NCBI GenBank assembly: GCA_034522495.1
Contig: JAXHLG010000002.1
Span: 62,001 to 126,000 of the forward strand
Direction: 5' to 3'
Origin: JAXHLG01 sp034522495
GTDB taxonomy: Bacteria > Patescibacteriota > Minisyncoccia > Moranbacterales > DUUL01
DNA: 64,000 nucleotides
Shown here: positions 32,624-41,491 of the stretch, in pieces
Position numbering within the stretch: the stretch's first letter is position 1
Layout of the letters: each line of letters starts with the position of its first letter
Notes under the pieces: model-generated
Seen by the model: the letters and a program-made list of their open reading frames with translations, nothing else
The model's database searches: none
What the model was told of the DNA's origin: nothing
Made by a program: the position numbers and the translations under genes

Positions 32624-33832
32624 ATGAAAAATATTTATCTTGATCACGCAGCTACCACTCCAATAGATGGCCAAGTGGCTAACGCCATGTCTCCCTATCT
32701 ATCTCATGATTTTGGCAACCCTTCTTCCGTCCATAGTATGGGGCGGGAAGCTATGTCAGCCGTAAAAAGCTCCAGAGAGAATATAGCCGGCCTGTTGAAT
32801 AGCGCTCCCGAAGAGATAATCTTTACCTCCGGAGCCACCGAGGCAAACAATTTAGTCGTTTTCGGCCTTATTCGCGGGCTGGAAAAAGAAAAAAAAGGAC
32901 AGAAGATGCATGTCATCACTAGCACCATTGAACACCCGGCAATATTAAAATGCTTTCAATTCCTGGAAGCAGAGGGCAAAGTGGAAGTAAGTTATGTTCC
33001 GGTCAATAATAAAGGAATAGTTGAATCGGAGGTATTAAAACAAAACATCCAAGACAATACCGTCTTGATATCTATAATGTATGTAAACAATGAAGCGGGC
33101 TCTGTCCAGCCGATACAACAGATAGGAGAATCGGTGAAAAACATCAAAAAGACAAGAGCGCAACAAAACAATGCTTTTCCTTTGTATTTTCACACCGATG
33201 CCGTACAAGCGGCCAATTTCTTTTCTTGCAATGTTAAAGAACTAAAAGTGGATATGTTATCCCTGTCCGGACATAAAATTTACGGTCCCAAAGGAATGGG
33301 GGTATTATTTGCCGATAAGGATGTTCCTTTGTCACCGATACAGCTAGGAGGAGGACAAGAGAACGGCCGGCGCGCCGGCACTTCCAATGTACCCGGGATC
33401 GTGGGTATGAGCCAAGCGTTAACCCTGGCCGCTGAAAACAAAGAACGAAACTTTAAAAAAATAAAAGAGAACAGAGATTTGTTGGTCAACAATATAAAGC
33501 AATATATTCCGGATATCACTTTCAACGGAGACTTGGAAACAACCAGCCCCTCTCATGCTAATATTACTTTCCATGGAGTTGAAGGAGAATCTGTTTTACT
33601 GGATCTTGACTTTAATGGAGTGGCTGTTTCCACCGGCTCCGCTTGCTCTTCCGATAACTTAAGAGCTTCTCATGTCCTGTTGGCCATGGGTATAGCTGAA
33701 GAGGATGCTCACGGCGCCATTCGTTTTACTCTGGGGAAGAATAATAGCGAACAAGAAATAAACAAAGTAACTGAAATTTTACCCGGAATAATCGATCGTC
33801 TTCGTGGTATAGCGCCGAATATTGAACAATGA
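32624..33832 (+). CDS. iscS: Cysteine desulfurase (IscS/NifS)
   Basis: A 402-residue PLP enzyme that supplies sulfur for Fe-S clusters. It has YLDHAATTPID, SGATEANN, TIEHPAILK, VNNEAGSVQPI, the PLP lysine in LSGHKIYGPKG, and the mobile catalytic cysteine in STGSACSSDNL. It is the last gene of iscR-iscU-iscS and may also provide sulfur for lipoyl synthase. Confidence 0.96.
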   Translation: MKNIYLDHAATTPIDGQVANAMSPYLSHDFGNPSSVHSMGREAMSAVKSSRENIAGLLNSAPEEIIFTSGATEANNLVVFGLIRGLEKEKKGQKMHVITSTIEHPAILKCFQFLEAEGKVEVSYVPVNNKGIVESEVLKQNIQDNTVLISIMYVNNEAGSVQPIQQIGESVKNIKKTRAQQNNAFPLYFHTDAVQAANFFSCNVKELKVDMLSLSGHKIYGPKGMGVLFADKDVPLSPIQLGGGQENGRRAGTSNVPGIVGMSQALTLAAENKERNFKKIKENRDLLVNNIKQYIPDITFNGDLETTSPSHANITFHGVEGESVLLDLDFNGVAVSTGSACSSDNLRASHVLLAMGIAEEDAHGAIRFTLGKNNSEQEINKVTEILPGIIDRLRGIAPNIEQ

Positions 33833-33893
33833 ACAACAAAAGCGCGGCTAAATATTATTAGATCCTGTAACGTGGTCTAATTTTTCCAAAAAA

Positions 33894-34253
33894 TTAATAT
33901 TTTAATTCATCTTTTTTTTGCTCTAATTCCTTTTTTGTTTTTGAAAGCAATTGGTAATCTTGGACTATTTTTTGCGCTTTTTCCCTGGTCTTGCCGTCTT
34001 CGGCGAAACTGATTGCTCCCGCCGGGCATAAATTAGAGCAGGTTTGGCAAGCCACCATGCATTGGGTTGGGTTGGCCACTACCGCTTTTCTTTTCTCAAA
34101 GTCGAATTTATACACGCCTCGACCGCAGGTGGTAGCGCACATCCCGCAACCAATGCATTTTTCTTCGTCAATCACCGGATTCCACTGAATTTTTTCCCGA
34201 TCCACGCCGTGAAATTTAGCGAATTTCGGGTCTTGTTTTTGTTGTTCATTCAT
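33894..34253 (-). CDS. Ferredoxin-type 4Fe-4S protein
   Basis: A 119-residue protein with two clusters, CIGCGMCATTCGRG (residues about 33-46) and CMVACQTCSNLCPAG (about 64-78), followed by a basic coiled-coil tail. The second motif has an extra CQTC spacing. It is the last gene of the minus-strand unit that begins with the second ArsR, behind the CDF transporter. The partner is unknown. Confidence 0.85.
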   Translation of the reverse strand: MNEQQKQDPKFAKFHGVDREKIQWNPVIDEEKCIGCGMCATTCGRGVYKFDFEKRKAVVANPTQCMVACQTCSNLCPAGAISFAEDGKTREKAQKIVQDYQLLSKTKKELEQKKDELKY

Positions 34254-34290
34254 AGTTTTTATAATTAGTTTTAATCACTTATAATTATTT

Positions 34291-35169
34291 TTAATTGCAA
34301 TGATCACAATTAAATTTTAATTTTTCCTGTTCGTCGGCCGAGATCATTTGAATGGTGGGATGGCTGATATTGAATTTTTCATTCAAGTCTTGTTGGATCA
34401 AACAAAGCAGCTGGTTCCTTTTTTCATTTTCCAGGTTGTCTATTTCCAAGTGAGCACTCAAAAAACGGCTGTTGCTGTCAGTTTGCCAAATGTGTATGTC
34501 CTTGGCGTTTTTTACGCCTTCAAAGCTTTTTAAAGTATTTTTGACTTCTTCAAAATCAATGTCATCCGGGGTTGACTCCATAAGAACATCCACTGCTTCT
34601 TTTATTATCTTGTAGGCTTCTCTTAAAATATAAAAAGAAAGAAGAATGGAAATAAGGGGATCAATTATAAACCAATGCGTGAAATAGAGAATAATCGCGC
34701 TTAAAACCACGGCCAAAGAAAACAGGGCGTCTTGAAAAGAATGAAGCCAAGCGCTTTTCAGATTTAGATTTTCATGGGAATCTTTTTCCAGGAGATAGGT
34801 GGCAATCCCGTTACCGACCAAAGCAACCGCGGCCATGATCATCATCACACCGCCTTGGATTTCAGTGGGATTAAAAAGCCGGCCCACAGCTTCGTAAAAA
34901 ATAAAGATCACCACCGCCACAAGAACGAGGGAATTTAAAAGCGCTATTATTATCTCAGCCCTTTTGTAGCCAAAAGTTTTTTGTTGATTCGATTCTTTAG
35001 TTTTTATCTTTTCACCCCACCAGCTTAACACCAAGGCGCCGACATCGGAAAAATTATGCACCGCGTCCGATATCAAGGCCATACTGCCGATCACTAAACC
35101 GACCACGGCTTCAGTGGCCGTGATGAATATGTTGATGATTATGGCAAAAATGAGACTGAATCTTTTCAT
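34291..35169 (-). CDS. Cation diffusion facilitator (CzcD/ZitB-like)
   Basis: A six-TM metal/H+ antiporter with the paired metal site ALISDAVHNFSDVGAL and AWLHSFQDALFSLAVVLSA, plus a C-terminal cytoplasmic ferredoxin-like domain containing DIHIWQTDS. The tail FNCDHCN carries a CxxC. The ATG at 35169 (MKRFSLIF) is chosen because an upstream in-frame start at 35199 falls inside repeat E3. Zinc or cadmium export is most likely. Confidence 0.92.
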   Translation of the reverse strand: MKRFSLIFAIIINIFITATEAVVGLVIGSMALISDAVHNFSDVGALVLSWWGEKIKTKESNQQKTFGYKRAEIIIALLNSLVLVAVVIFIFYEAVGRLFNPTEIQGGVMMIMAAVALVGNGIATYLLEKDSHENLNLKSAWLHSFQDALFSLAVVLSAIILYFTHWFIIDPLISILLSFYILREAYKIIKEAVDVLMESTPDDIDFEEVKNTLKSFEGVKNAKDIHIWQTDSNSRFLSAHLEIDNLENEKRNQLLCLIQQDLNEKFNISHPTIQMISADEQEKLKFNCDHCN

Positions 35170-35174
35170 ATTTA

Positions 35175-35322
35175 GGGCCTGTCCCGCGATGCGGGTCAAA
35201 TAAGGTAAAATATTTATATTTTTAAAGCGGTGCGAAAAATTATTTTGCCTTATTTGTGTAATTTTGGTTAAAATAATTTTTCAGGGGCAGCAGATTTTTT
35301 CCAAAAATCAGCAGCCCCTATT
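35175..35322. repeat. Intergenic repeat E3, copy 2
   Basis: AGGGCCTGTCCCGCGATGCGGGTCAAATAAGGTAAAATATTTATATTTTTAAAGCGGTGC-type sequence, then GGGGCAGCAGATTTTTTCC and CAAAAATCAGCAGCCCCTA. It is the clearest copy of the family and lies between the CDF and BASS genes. Confidence 0.7.
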
Positions 35323-36329
35323 TAGGTTAGCTTATCCAAAAAAGACGGTTCTATGAATTTTTTTATTCTTTTTGCGGAGTGGTAGATCGCAAGCATAATA
35401 AGTATCTGCAGGATCGGGGTAAAGGCGGCCGGCAGCACCGACAGTCCGCCAAAAGCGCTGAAAGCCACGGCCAGGGTAATGCCATGGTTTTTGGCTGTTA
35501 CGCTATAGCCCAAGGCGATCGCGTTCTCGTATTTAATCTTGGTTTTTTTTGCGATCAGTATACTCAAGAAGAACAACAAGGGGTATACCACGGCGATGGA
35601 GATAACAAGGATCCCGATAAGCTTGGGGTTGGCTATAATGGTTCTCGCTTCCAGTGAAATAACCGAGAAAATGACGATATACATCCCCAGAGTGGAAAGG
35701 GGCGGTAGGAAGGGTTTTATCTCTTCACGGAAATTCTTGGCCCCGATCCTTTTTGTAATTATCTCCCGCAGGCTTATGCCGATCGCCATCGGCAAAACAA
35801 TGATGAGTAAGATCTTCTGAATGATGAAGTAAGCATCTATTGTTACGTAGGAACTCGCCAGGACCGTCATCCAGAAGGGCACAAAAAAGATGGCTAAAAT
35901 AAAACTGACTACTTGTATAACCAAGGCTGTTTCAGTCTTGCCTTTGGCCATTCCGGTCCAAGCCACCATCATGGCCGAGCAGGGCACGGTCAATTTCAGG
36001 ATCCAGCCGGCGGTGAACTTGGGGTCTAAGCCGCCGAAAAACAGTTTAGCCCATAGGAAGGCCGCCAGAGGCGAGATCACAAAATTTATTAAAACCGCCA
36101 AGAGGATTATCTTTTTATCCCTCGCGACCGATCCGAGTTCTCTGATCACTATACTCATCATCATGGGGATCAGCATCAGAATCATAAACGGTAGGATCAT
36201 TTTTTCCAAAACCGAAGCCTTGTCCGGGAAAAAATAACCGAAAAACAAGGCCAATATGATTATGATAAAGACCAGGATTGGGGTCCAGCGGCTTAAAAAA
36301 TTAGATAATTTTTGAGTATGTTTGATCAT
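35322..36329 (-). CDS. BASS/ACR3-like transporter
   Basis: A 335-residue, ten-TM protein of the bile-acid:sodium symporter/arsenical resistance superfamily, with LTVPCSAMMVAWTGMAKG (an ACR3-like cysteine stretch) and GYSVTAKNHGITLAVAFSAFGG. It differs clearly from the ACR3 at 29954. Its start overlaps the end of the ArsG-like gene by 4 bp, so it belongs to the same unit. It may move arsenite or an organic arsenical. Confidence 0.82.
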   Translation of the reverse strand: MIKHTQKLSNFLSRWTPILVFIIIILALFFGYFFPDKASVLEKMILPFMILMLIPMMMSIVIRELGSVARDKKIILLAVLINFVISPLAAFLWAKLFFGGLDPKFTAGWILKLTVPCSAMMVAWTGMAKGKTETALVIQVVSFILAIFFVPFWMTVLASSYVTIDAYFIIQKILLIIVLPMAIGISLREIITKRIGAKNFREEIKPFLPPLSTLGMYIVIFSVISLEARTIIANPKLIGILVISIAVVYPLLFFLSILIAKKTKIKYENAIALGYSVTAKNHGITLAVAFSAFGGLSVLPAAFTPILQILIMLAIYHSAKRIKKFIEPSFLDKLT

Positions 36330-37045
36330 AGGAGGCTAAGCAGATATTTTACTAAATACTGCAGATAATAGAGGCCGGCGATTAAAAACACTCCCGCTAC
36401 TGTGTAGCGCATAAACTTCTCCACTTTTTGCACCGCCTGAAACGCGCGGCTGACTTTCTGCATGGAGAAAGCAATCAGGAAGGAAAAGACGATCACCGGC
36501 AGTCCCGTTCCCAGGGCAAAAACCGGCGGGAGCAAAAGGCCCTCGGATGATTTGAGAACCAGGGGGATGAGGGCTCCGAAGAACAGCACTCCGCTGTACG
36601 GGCAAAAGGCCAGGGCAAATAGAACTCCCAGAAGAAACGACCCCAAATAGCCTTTGGTGGATAAATAATATTTTACTTTTTCCATTTTCTGGCTCTGGGA
36701 TCCGAAGTTAATCTTTATCACCCCAAGCATTATCAGGCCGATAATTATCAGGATCGGTCCTAGCACTTTATCTCCCCATCCTTGGAAAATGGCGGATAAC
36801 TGAAAAGAAGAAAGTCCGAAATAGATCAATATTGCCAAAACAGTATAGCTGACGCCTCGGCCCAAGGTATAAAACAAGCCGTTTAAAAGGGTGTTTTTAG
36901 CGGTTTTTATTTCTTTGGAGATAAAAGCGATGGCGGTTACATTGGTGGCCAGGGGACAGGGGCTGATAGAGGTGAGCACTCCCAGCAAAAAGGCGCTTAA
37001 AAGGGGTATATTATAAGTGTTAATCAACGCGTCAATAAATTCCAT
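36326..37045 (-). CDS. ArsG/CcdA-like membrane protein
   Basis: A 239-residue, six-TM protein of the CcdA/DsbD membrane domain type, with LTSISPCPLATNVTAIAF and LAFCPYSGVLFFGALIP, the two membrane cysteines. ArsG of Shewanella arsEFG clusters belongs to this family and exports aromatic arsenicals. It lies 49 bp after the ArsF-like gene, the same order as in those clusters. Confidence 0.85.
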   Translation of the reverse strand: MEFIDALINTYNIPLLSAFLLGVLTSISPCPLATNVTAIAFISKEIKTAKNTLLNGLFYTLGRGVSYTVLAILIYFGLSSFQLSAIFQGWGDKVLGPILIIIGLIMLGVIKINFGSQSQKMEKVKYYLSTKGYLGSFLLGVLFALAFCPYSGVLFFGALIPLVLKSSEGLLLPPVFALGTGLPVIVFSFLIAFSMQKVSRAFQAVQKVEKFMRYTVAGVFLIAGLYYLQYLVKYLLSLL

Positions 37046-37094
37046 ATTTTTATTTTAATTAAAGATTTCTTTATTTTAAAGGGGTGTTGTTTGC

Positions 37095-37613
37095 TTATTC
37101 GCCCAAATATGAATTAATCTCGTTTTCCAGGTAATCCATAAATTTTTCTTCGCTGGAGATTAGCCTCCAAACGCGGGTGTCTTCTTTGATATTATCCTCT
37201 CCGTCCTTTATGGCGTTAATGTAGAGAGAGGATCCCCGGGCTTGATATTTTTGGACTAATTCTTTATTTTCCGGGAGCTGTCCGTTTATTGACTTAAAGA
37301 CCACTTTACCTTCTTGAACTTCTTCTTTAAACCTTTGTTTTACCGTTTCCTCGGAATATTCGCCGACTGTCTCGCAAGCAACACACCGCTGAGTGCCGTG
37401 AAAATTGGCCAACACCACCTTGTCTGCGTCAATTTTTGCCTGGGAGCGAGGCAGGTCATCGTTTGCGGCGGAACTTGTCGGATTGGATTGGGTTTCGGTT
37501 TGAGTCCCCTGTGTTTGCGCCTCGGAAGAATTTTCTTGTGTTTCTCCGCTGCATCCGGCCAAGAAAACTGCTGCCAAAGCAAAAGCGGGGATGATTAACA
37601 TTTTTTTCCACAT
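37095..37613 (-). CDS. ArsF-like lipoprotein
   Basis: This 172-residue lipoprotein precursor (lipobox FLAGCSG) has a Thr/Gln/Ser-rich linker and then a thioredoxin-like domain with VLANFHGTQRCVACETVGEYSEETV (CVAC motif) and RGSSLYINAIKDG. This matches the ArsF family, described as part of the nitro-arsenical-reducing arsEFG set. It is directly followed by the ArsG-like gene. Confidence 0.85.
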   Translation of the reverse strand: MWKKMLIIPAFALAAVFLAGCSGETQENSSEAQTQGTQTETQSNPTSSAANDDLPRSQAKIDADKVVLANFHGTQRCVACETVGEYSEETVKQRFKEEVQEGKVVFKSINGQLPENKELVQKYQARGSSLYINAIKDGEDNIKEDTRVWRLISSEEKFMDYLENEINSYLGE

Positions 37614-37658
37614 AAATTTGATTTATTTTAAAGATTATAGGAATTACCTATTTATTTT

Positions 37659-38774
37659 TTAGATAAAAAACCCGGCCAAAAGTCCTCCCAGAGTGGAGTA
37701 TATCACCACCAGCAAAACATAAACAGCCGTCTTTTTATTGCCCAGTACTCCGCGAACCACCAGCATATTGGGAAGACTCAAAGACGGACCGGCCAAAAGC
37801 AGAGCCACTGCCGGACCGGAGTGCATCCCTTTGTTTATAAGCGCTTGTAAAATGGGAATTTCTGTTAAGGTGGAAAAATACATAAAAGCGCCGAACACCG
37901 AGGCCACCAAGTTGCCTACTATTGTATTGGCCCCCACAACATCGGTAATCACCTGCCGGGGAAGAAGCGGCTCTATAAACCCGGCGATGAAAACGCCAAT
38001 AAACAAAAGAGGCAAAAGCATCTTGGTAAAAGACCAAGTCTCGCTCATCCATTGCTTGTTAGTTTCTTTTTGGAATTTTGTCAGAGCGATAACCGCTACC
38101 AGGCCGGCCATAGCAATCATTAAACCATATTTGAGAGGCAGGGCCATTTGCAAGCCGTTTACTACTAGAATCCCCACCATAAAAATCATCAAAAACGCGG
38201 CGGGGTATTTGCCGGTTGATGATTTGCTGGAATCCTGTTCCATAAACAGCTCTCCTTCCTGGGTTTTTTCCCGAAAAATAGCCTGCATGGAAAGCCCCAC
38301 TAAAATAGCCAAGGGAATAGCCAATAAGATGCGGAATAATCCGATGCCCGGACCCAGCACCGAAATAGTCAGGAAAATGGCGGCGATGTTTATGGCCGGG
38401 CCGGAGAAAAGAAAAGTGATCGCCGGGCCCAGCCCGGCACCCCTTTTTCTAATGCCGGCAAACATCGGCAAAACCGTGCAAGAACAAACCGCCAGAACTC
38501 CTCCGGAGATGGAGGCAATGGAGTAAGAAACTACTCGCTTGGCTTTGCTTCCCAGATACTTTAAAACAAAATCTTTTTTCACAAATACCGCAATGGCTCC
38601 GGCGATAAAGAAGGCCGGCACTAGGCAAGTCAAGACATGCTCCCGGGAATACTCGTGAAGCATTTTAAAACCGGAGAGAATCGCGCCCGTGAACAAATCG
38701 GAGCTCATCGGCATAAAATAAAAAGCCAAGAAAAGCCCGATTAGAAGCGCAAAAATGTTTTTTTCTTTATTCAT
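37659..38774 (-). CDS. UPF0718/ArsP-like permease
   Basis: A 371-residue permease with about eight to ten TM helices, and AVCSCTVLPMFAGIRKRGAGLGPAITFLFSGPAINIAAI as the core; the CSC matches the cysteine pair used by organoarsenical exporters of the ArsP group. It follows ArsR and a small thioredoxin, and precedes ArsF/ArsG, consistent with trivalent organoarsenical export. Confidence 0.85.
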   Translation of the reverse strand: MNKEKNIFALLIGLFLAFYFMPMSSDLFTGAILSGFKMLHEYSREHVLTCLVPAFFIAGAIAVFVKKDFVLKYLGSKAKRVVSYSIASISGGVLAVCSCTVLPMFAGIRKRGAGLGPAITFLFSGPAINIAAIFLTISVLGPGIGLFRILLAIPLAILVGLSMQAIFREKTQEGELFMEQDSSKSSTGKYPAAFLMIFMVGILVVNGLQMALPLKYGLMIAMAGLVAVIALTKFQKETNKQWMSETWSFTKMLLPLLFIGVFIAGFIEPLLPRQVITDVVGANTIVGNLVASVFGAFMYFSTLTEIPILQALINKGMHSGPAVALLLAGPSLSLPNMLVVRGVLGNKKTAVYVLLVVIYSTLGGLLAGFFI

Positions 38775-38855
38775 ATTGAAGCTTTATTTATTTGCAAATA
38801 TTCTTTTTAACGATTTCACTATGACTTTCCAGTGTTGAATGATGTGGATAAATAT

Positions 38856-38954
38856 CTACACAAAGAACACCGGTTGTAGAAAAGAGGCGAATTCCAAATC
38901 TATGAATTTTGATAAAATCATCACCACAAAAATGGCAATCAAAAGCCAATCCAC
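38856..38954 (-). other. Short open frame with one TM helix, possible gene remnant
   Basis: A GTG-initiated 32-codon frame reads VDWLLIAIFVVMILSKFIDL and ends with TAG. It encodes one convincing membrane helix in an otherwise empty 210-bp gap before the permease. It may be a remnant of a longer membrane protein. There is no clear ribosome binding site. Confidence 0.2.
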
Positions 38955-38987
38955 TATTAGAATACCCTTTTAAATAAAATCATTATA

Positions 38988-39221
38988 TTATTTCAACCAC
39001 TCTTTTATTTCTTCCACTTCCGGAATTCTGCCGGAAGCTTTGACTTGCTCGTCCACCACAATGGCCGGCGTGGACATCACCCCGTATTCGGTGATTTCGG
39101 CAATGTCGTGAACTTTTTCTATCTTCGCATCTTCCAAACCAAGCTCTTCCGCTGCTTTCTTAGCTCTGTCTTCCAATGTTTGGCAATTCGGGCAGCCAGG
39201 ACCCAAAATCTTGATAGTCAT
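38988..39221 (-). CDS. Small thioredoxin-fold redox protein
   Basis: A 77-residue glutaredoxin-like protein of the redox-active disulfide protein 2 family, with KILGPGCPNCQTLEDRAK (CPNC active site) and GVMSTPAIVVDEQ (cis-Pro). Such proteins are regularly encoded next to UPF0718/ArsP permeases and ArsR regulators, as here. It probably supplies thiols to the permease or regulator. Confidence 0.9.
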   Translation of the reverse strand: MTIKILGPGCPNCQTLEDRAKKAAEELGLEDAKIEKVHDIAEITEYGVMSTPAIVVDEQVKASGRIPEVEEIKEWLK

Positions 39222-39283
39222 AATTTTTTGATTATTTATTATTTGTAAAATTTGCGAACGTTATTTACAGTTTTACTTCGCTC

Positions 39284-39448
39284 GGGAATATAAAATTTGA
39301 AAGAAAAATCTAGCTTGTCGCGTCGTTCGCGAACGACTGGACTCGCTTTCTGATTTTCTAACTAAATTTTCTTCCAAGGCTTCAGAAAATTTAGAGAAAA
39401 TTCCGAACCGCTCAAACAGACGATTTTGTCTTCAAATTTTATATTCCC
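39284..39448. mobile_element. E10 inverted-repeat element
   Basis: The 18-bp perfect terminal repeats GGGAATATAAAATTTGAA (39284-39301) and TTCAAATTTTATATTCCC (39431-39448) enclose 129 bp without an ORF. Only one copy is in this window. It separates arsR2 from its presumed operon. Confidence 0.7.
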
Positions 39449-39492
39449 TCGCTTTTGTTAGGTGTAAACAATGTCCTGATTTCTAACATATA

Positions 39493-39629
39493 TAGAAATT
39501 ATGTAATCACCAGTATTGAGAATAAAACAAGGCTTGGTTTTATGCGGATTCGCATTTCAATTTGAGAGGATTTTTTGGAAACAGTCCCATTATGCAAAAA
39601 CCAATCCTTGTTTTATTATCTTTGAACTA
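39493..39629. mobile_element. Degraded E1 element with E2 scar
   Basis: AAATTATGTAATCACC and AAAACAAGGCTTGGTTTTATGCG match the left half of E1. TTTTTTGGAAACAGTCCC is an E2 right end, and ATGCAAAAACCAATCCTTGTTTTATTATC is the right half of E1. It is again an E1 interrupted by E2, now decayed. Confidence 0.6.
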
Positions 39630-39639
39630 AAAAACTGGC

Positions 39640-39660
39640 GAAGGAGGGAATTCGAACACT
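39640..39660 (-). pseudogene. tRNA 3'-end fragment
   Basis: On the minus strand the sequence reads GTTCGAATTCCCTCCTTCGCCA, a T-loop plus 3' acceptor strand without the rest of a tRNA. It resembles the 3' part of a class II tRNA. It may mark an old integration boundary for the arsenic region. Confidence 0.4.
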
Positions 39661-39665
39661 TATGT

Positions 39666-39971
39666 CTAACTTAAATAGCGGGATAAAAGCGAATAATATT
39701 TTTTTATTGTCCGGGAATTGAGGAAATAAATCACCTTAGTTCCTTCTTTTTTTGAATCTACCAAGTCGAAATCTTTTAGCACCTTTAAATGATGGGAAGT
39801 CAAATTTTGGGGCAAGTCCAGTTGCTGCCAGATTTCGCAAACGCACAGTTCATGTTTTTTCAGGATACACAAGATCTTCAGCCGGTTTTCTTCGGCGACA
39901 ACCTTTAAAAACTCGGTTGTCCGCGCAAGTTTCTGTTTTGATTTTTCAGTTTCACAACAGTTTGAGGTCAT
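39666..39971 (-). CDS. ArsR-family repressor (operon 2)
   Basis: A winged-helix protein of 101 residues from the ATG at 39971. It has SNCCETEK near the N-terminus, HELCVCEIWQQLDLPQNLTSHHLKVLKDFDLV with CVC in the recognition helix, and a basic C-terminus. The N-terminal CC plus CVC gives a possible three-thiol As(III) site. The promoter upstream (TTGACA, 16 bp, TATAAT) is overlapped by the ATCAAT-N4-ATTGAT operator, and the same operator controls the lipoate operon. Confidence 0.92.
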   Translation of the reverse strand: MTSNCCETEKSKQKLARTTEFLKVVAEENRLKILCILKKHELCVCEIWQQLDLPQNLTSHHLKVLKDFDLVDSKKEGTKVIYFLNSRTIKKYYSLLSRYLS

Positions 39972-39986
39972 ATAATTATTTATAAG

Positions 39987-40031
39987 TATCAATACACATT
40001 GATATTATATTAGACCAATTTTCATTGTCAA
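39987..40031 (-). promoter_or_regulatory. Promoter and operator of arsR2
   Basis: On the minus strand TTGACA (40031-40026), a 16-bp spacer and TATAAT (40009-40004) are followed by the palindrome TATCAAT-ACAC-ATTGATA (39987-40004). The consensus boxes and their order equal those at 17774-17817. Confidence 0.8.
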
Positions 40032-40194
40032 GCTTTTGTTTTTAAATACCTGATAGCCCTACAATAGAACATACAATACATTTTAGGATTTTTTTTGAAA
40101 TAATAACTCGGATTTTTTTGAAAAGCTTTAATCCTGGAAATGTATATGGTAATATTTAAATATAAGAAATGACAATTATTTTAATCAGTGAAAC

Positions 40195-40890
40195 ATGAAA
40201 GATCAAGTATTATTATATCGAGAGATGTGTGATGTGGAAAAAGTTCAAACACTACAACGTGGAATGAATTACAGATTAAATCCAGATTATTCAGTTATAC
40301 TTATGTCTCAAAGAACAAATGCTCCCTATAGTGATCGTATTTATAATGACGGTATTACGATTGAATACGAGGGGCATGACATACCAAAAATTAACAATGA
40401 AATTAACCCGAAAGAATATAATCAATCCGACTTGACGAGTAATGGTAAACTAACTCAAAATGGTTTATTTGTTAAAGCAATAAAGGGGTTTAAATGTGGA
40501 ATGAAGCAGGCTGAAATAGTAAGAGTGTATGAAAAAATATTATCAGGTATTTGGTCGGAAAAAGGATTTTTTAAATTAATTGATTATAAATATGTTAGTG
40601 ATGGGAAAAGGAAGGTTTTTAGGTTTATTTTAGAAGAAACAATGGTTAAGTTTGAAAACAACCGAATAAAAGAGCGTAAATTACAATCAAGAACAAGAGT
40701 TATTCCAACTAAAATAAAAAAAGAAGTTTGAGAGAGAGATCAAGGAAAATGTGTTATATGTGGAGCTTCAGATGAACTACACTTTGACCATGATCTACCA
40801 TATTCTAAGGGAGGTACAAGTGTATCAGCAGATAATGTGAAACTTTTGTGTGCCAGGCATAATTTATCTAAGTCAGATAAAATTGAGTAG
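40195..40890 (+). pseudogene. HNH endonuclease with N-terminal SRA/PUA-like region, interrupted by TGA
   Basis: The frame from 40195 reads a 178-residue N-terminal part (SVILMSQRTNAPYSDRI, GITIEYEGHDIPK, KVFRFILEE), resembling the modified-base-binding regions of restriction-type HNH proteins. It stops at TGA (40729-40731), then continues in frame with ERDQGKCVICGASDELHFDHDLPYSKGG and LLCARHN, a complete HNH motif, to TAG at 40888. HNH proteins of this type usually have VWERDxGxC, so the TGA replaces a TGG tryptophan codon. It is either a recent nonsense mutation or a read-through. The last 8 bp overlap the next gene's TTG start. Confidence 0.75.
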
Positions 40891-41425
40891 TATCTTAAAT
40901 CAAGAGTTTTTTAGCGGCTATACGCCGAAGGTGGCTAAAAATTTGCTAGGCTGTTTTTTGATGCGGGAAGTTGATGGTAAAATATATAAAGGATTGATAA
41001 CGGAAACGGAGTGTTATCGGGGCAGGCATGATTTGGCCTGCCATGCAGCCAAGGGCAAGACTGAGCGAACCAAAGTGATGTTTGGAGAGCCGGGGAGGGC
41101 GTATGTTTATTTGGTTTACGGGGTGCATTGGATGCTGAATGCGGTAACCGAGGCTGAGGGTTATCCGGCGGCGGTTTTGATTCGAGGCGCGGAGTTGCGC
41201 GATGCTCAAAATGAAATTGTTAAAAAACTTGATGGTCCGGGAAAACTAACCAGGGGATTGAAAATAGGCAGGAGCTTCAATGAGTGGGATCTAACGGCTG
41301 GGGAGAAGTTGTGGATAGAGGGCGGCGGTGACTTCAAAAAAAGGAAAATTATCAAAAAACCCCGCGTGGGAGTGGATTATGCTCGGCATTGCAAAAATTG
41401 GAAGTGGAATTTTAGGTTAAGGTGA
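40883..41425 (+). CDS. 3-methyladenine DNA glycosylase (Aag/MPG family)
   Basis: This 180-residue enzyme excises alkylated purines. Landmarks are VAKNLLGCFLMREVDGKIYKGLITETECYRG with the catalytic glutamate, DLACHAAKGKTERTKVMFGEPGRAYVYLVYGVHWMLNAV, and DGPGKLTRGLKI. I take the TTG at 40883, which overlaps the stop of the HNH gene. A GTG at 40850 would add 11 residues, but homologues start near SSILNQEFF. Confidence 0.93.
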   Translation: MSSILNQEFFSGYTPKVAKNLLGCFLMREVDGKIYKGLITETECYRGRHDLACHAAKGKTERTKVMFGEPGRAYVYLVYGVHWMLNAVTEAEGYPAAVLIRGAELRDAQNEIVKKLDGPGKLTRGLKIGRSFNEWDLTAGEKLWIEGGGDFKKRKIIKKPRVGVDYARHCKNWKWNFRLR

Positions 41426-41491
41426 TTTTGTTTAAGGTGGGGATTACACGGCTCATTTTTATTTACCTTTTTTGAAAGGCTTTCAGTCAGA

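Noticed and set aside
35169..35199. Upstream ATG for the CDF transporter
   Set aside because: The extra residues are encoded by repeat E3 and do not resemble CDF N-termini.
37738..38526. Plus-strand 262-codon frame
   Set aside because: It is the shadow of the UPF0718 permease, whose motifs are clear on the minus strand.
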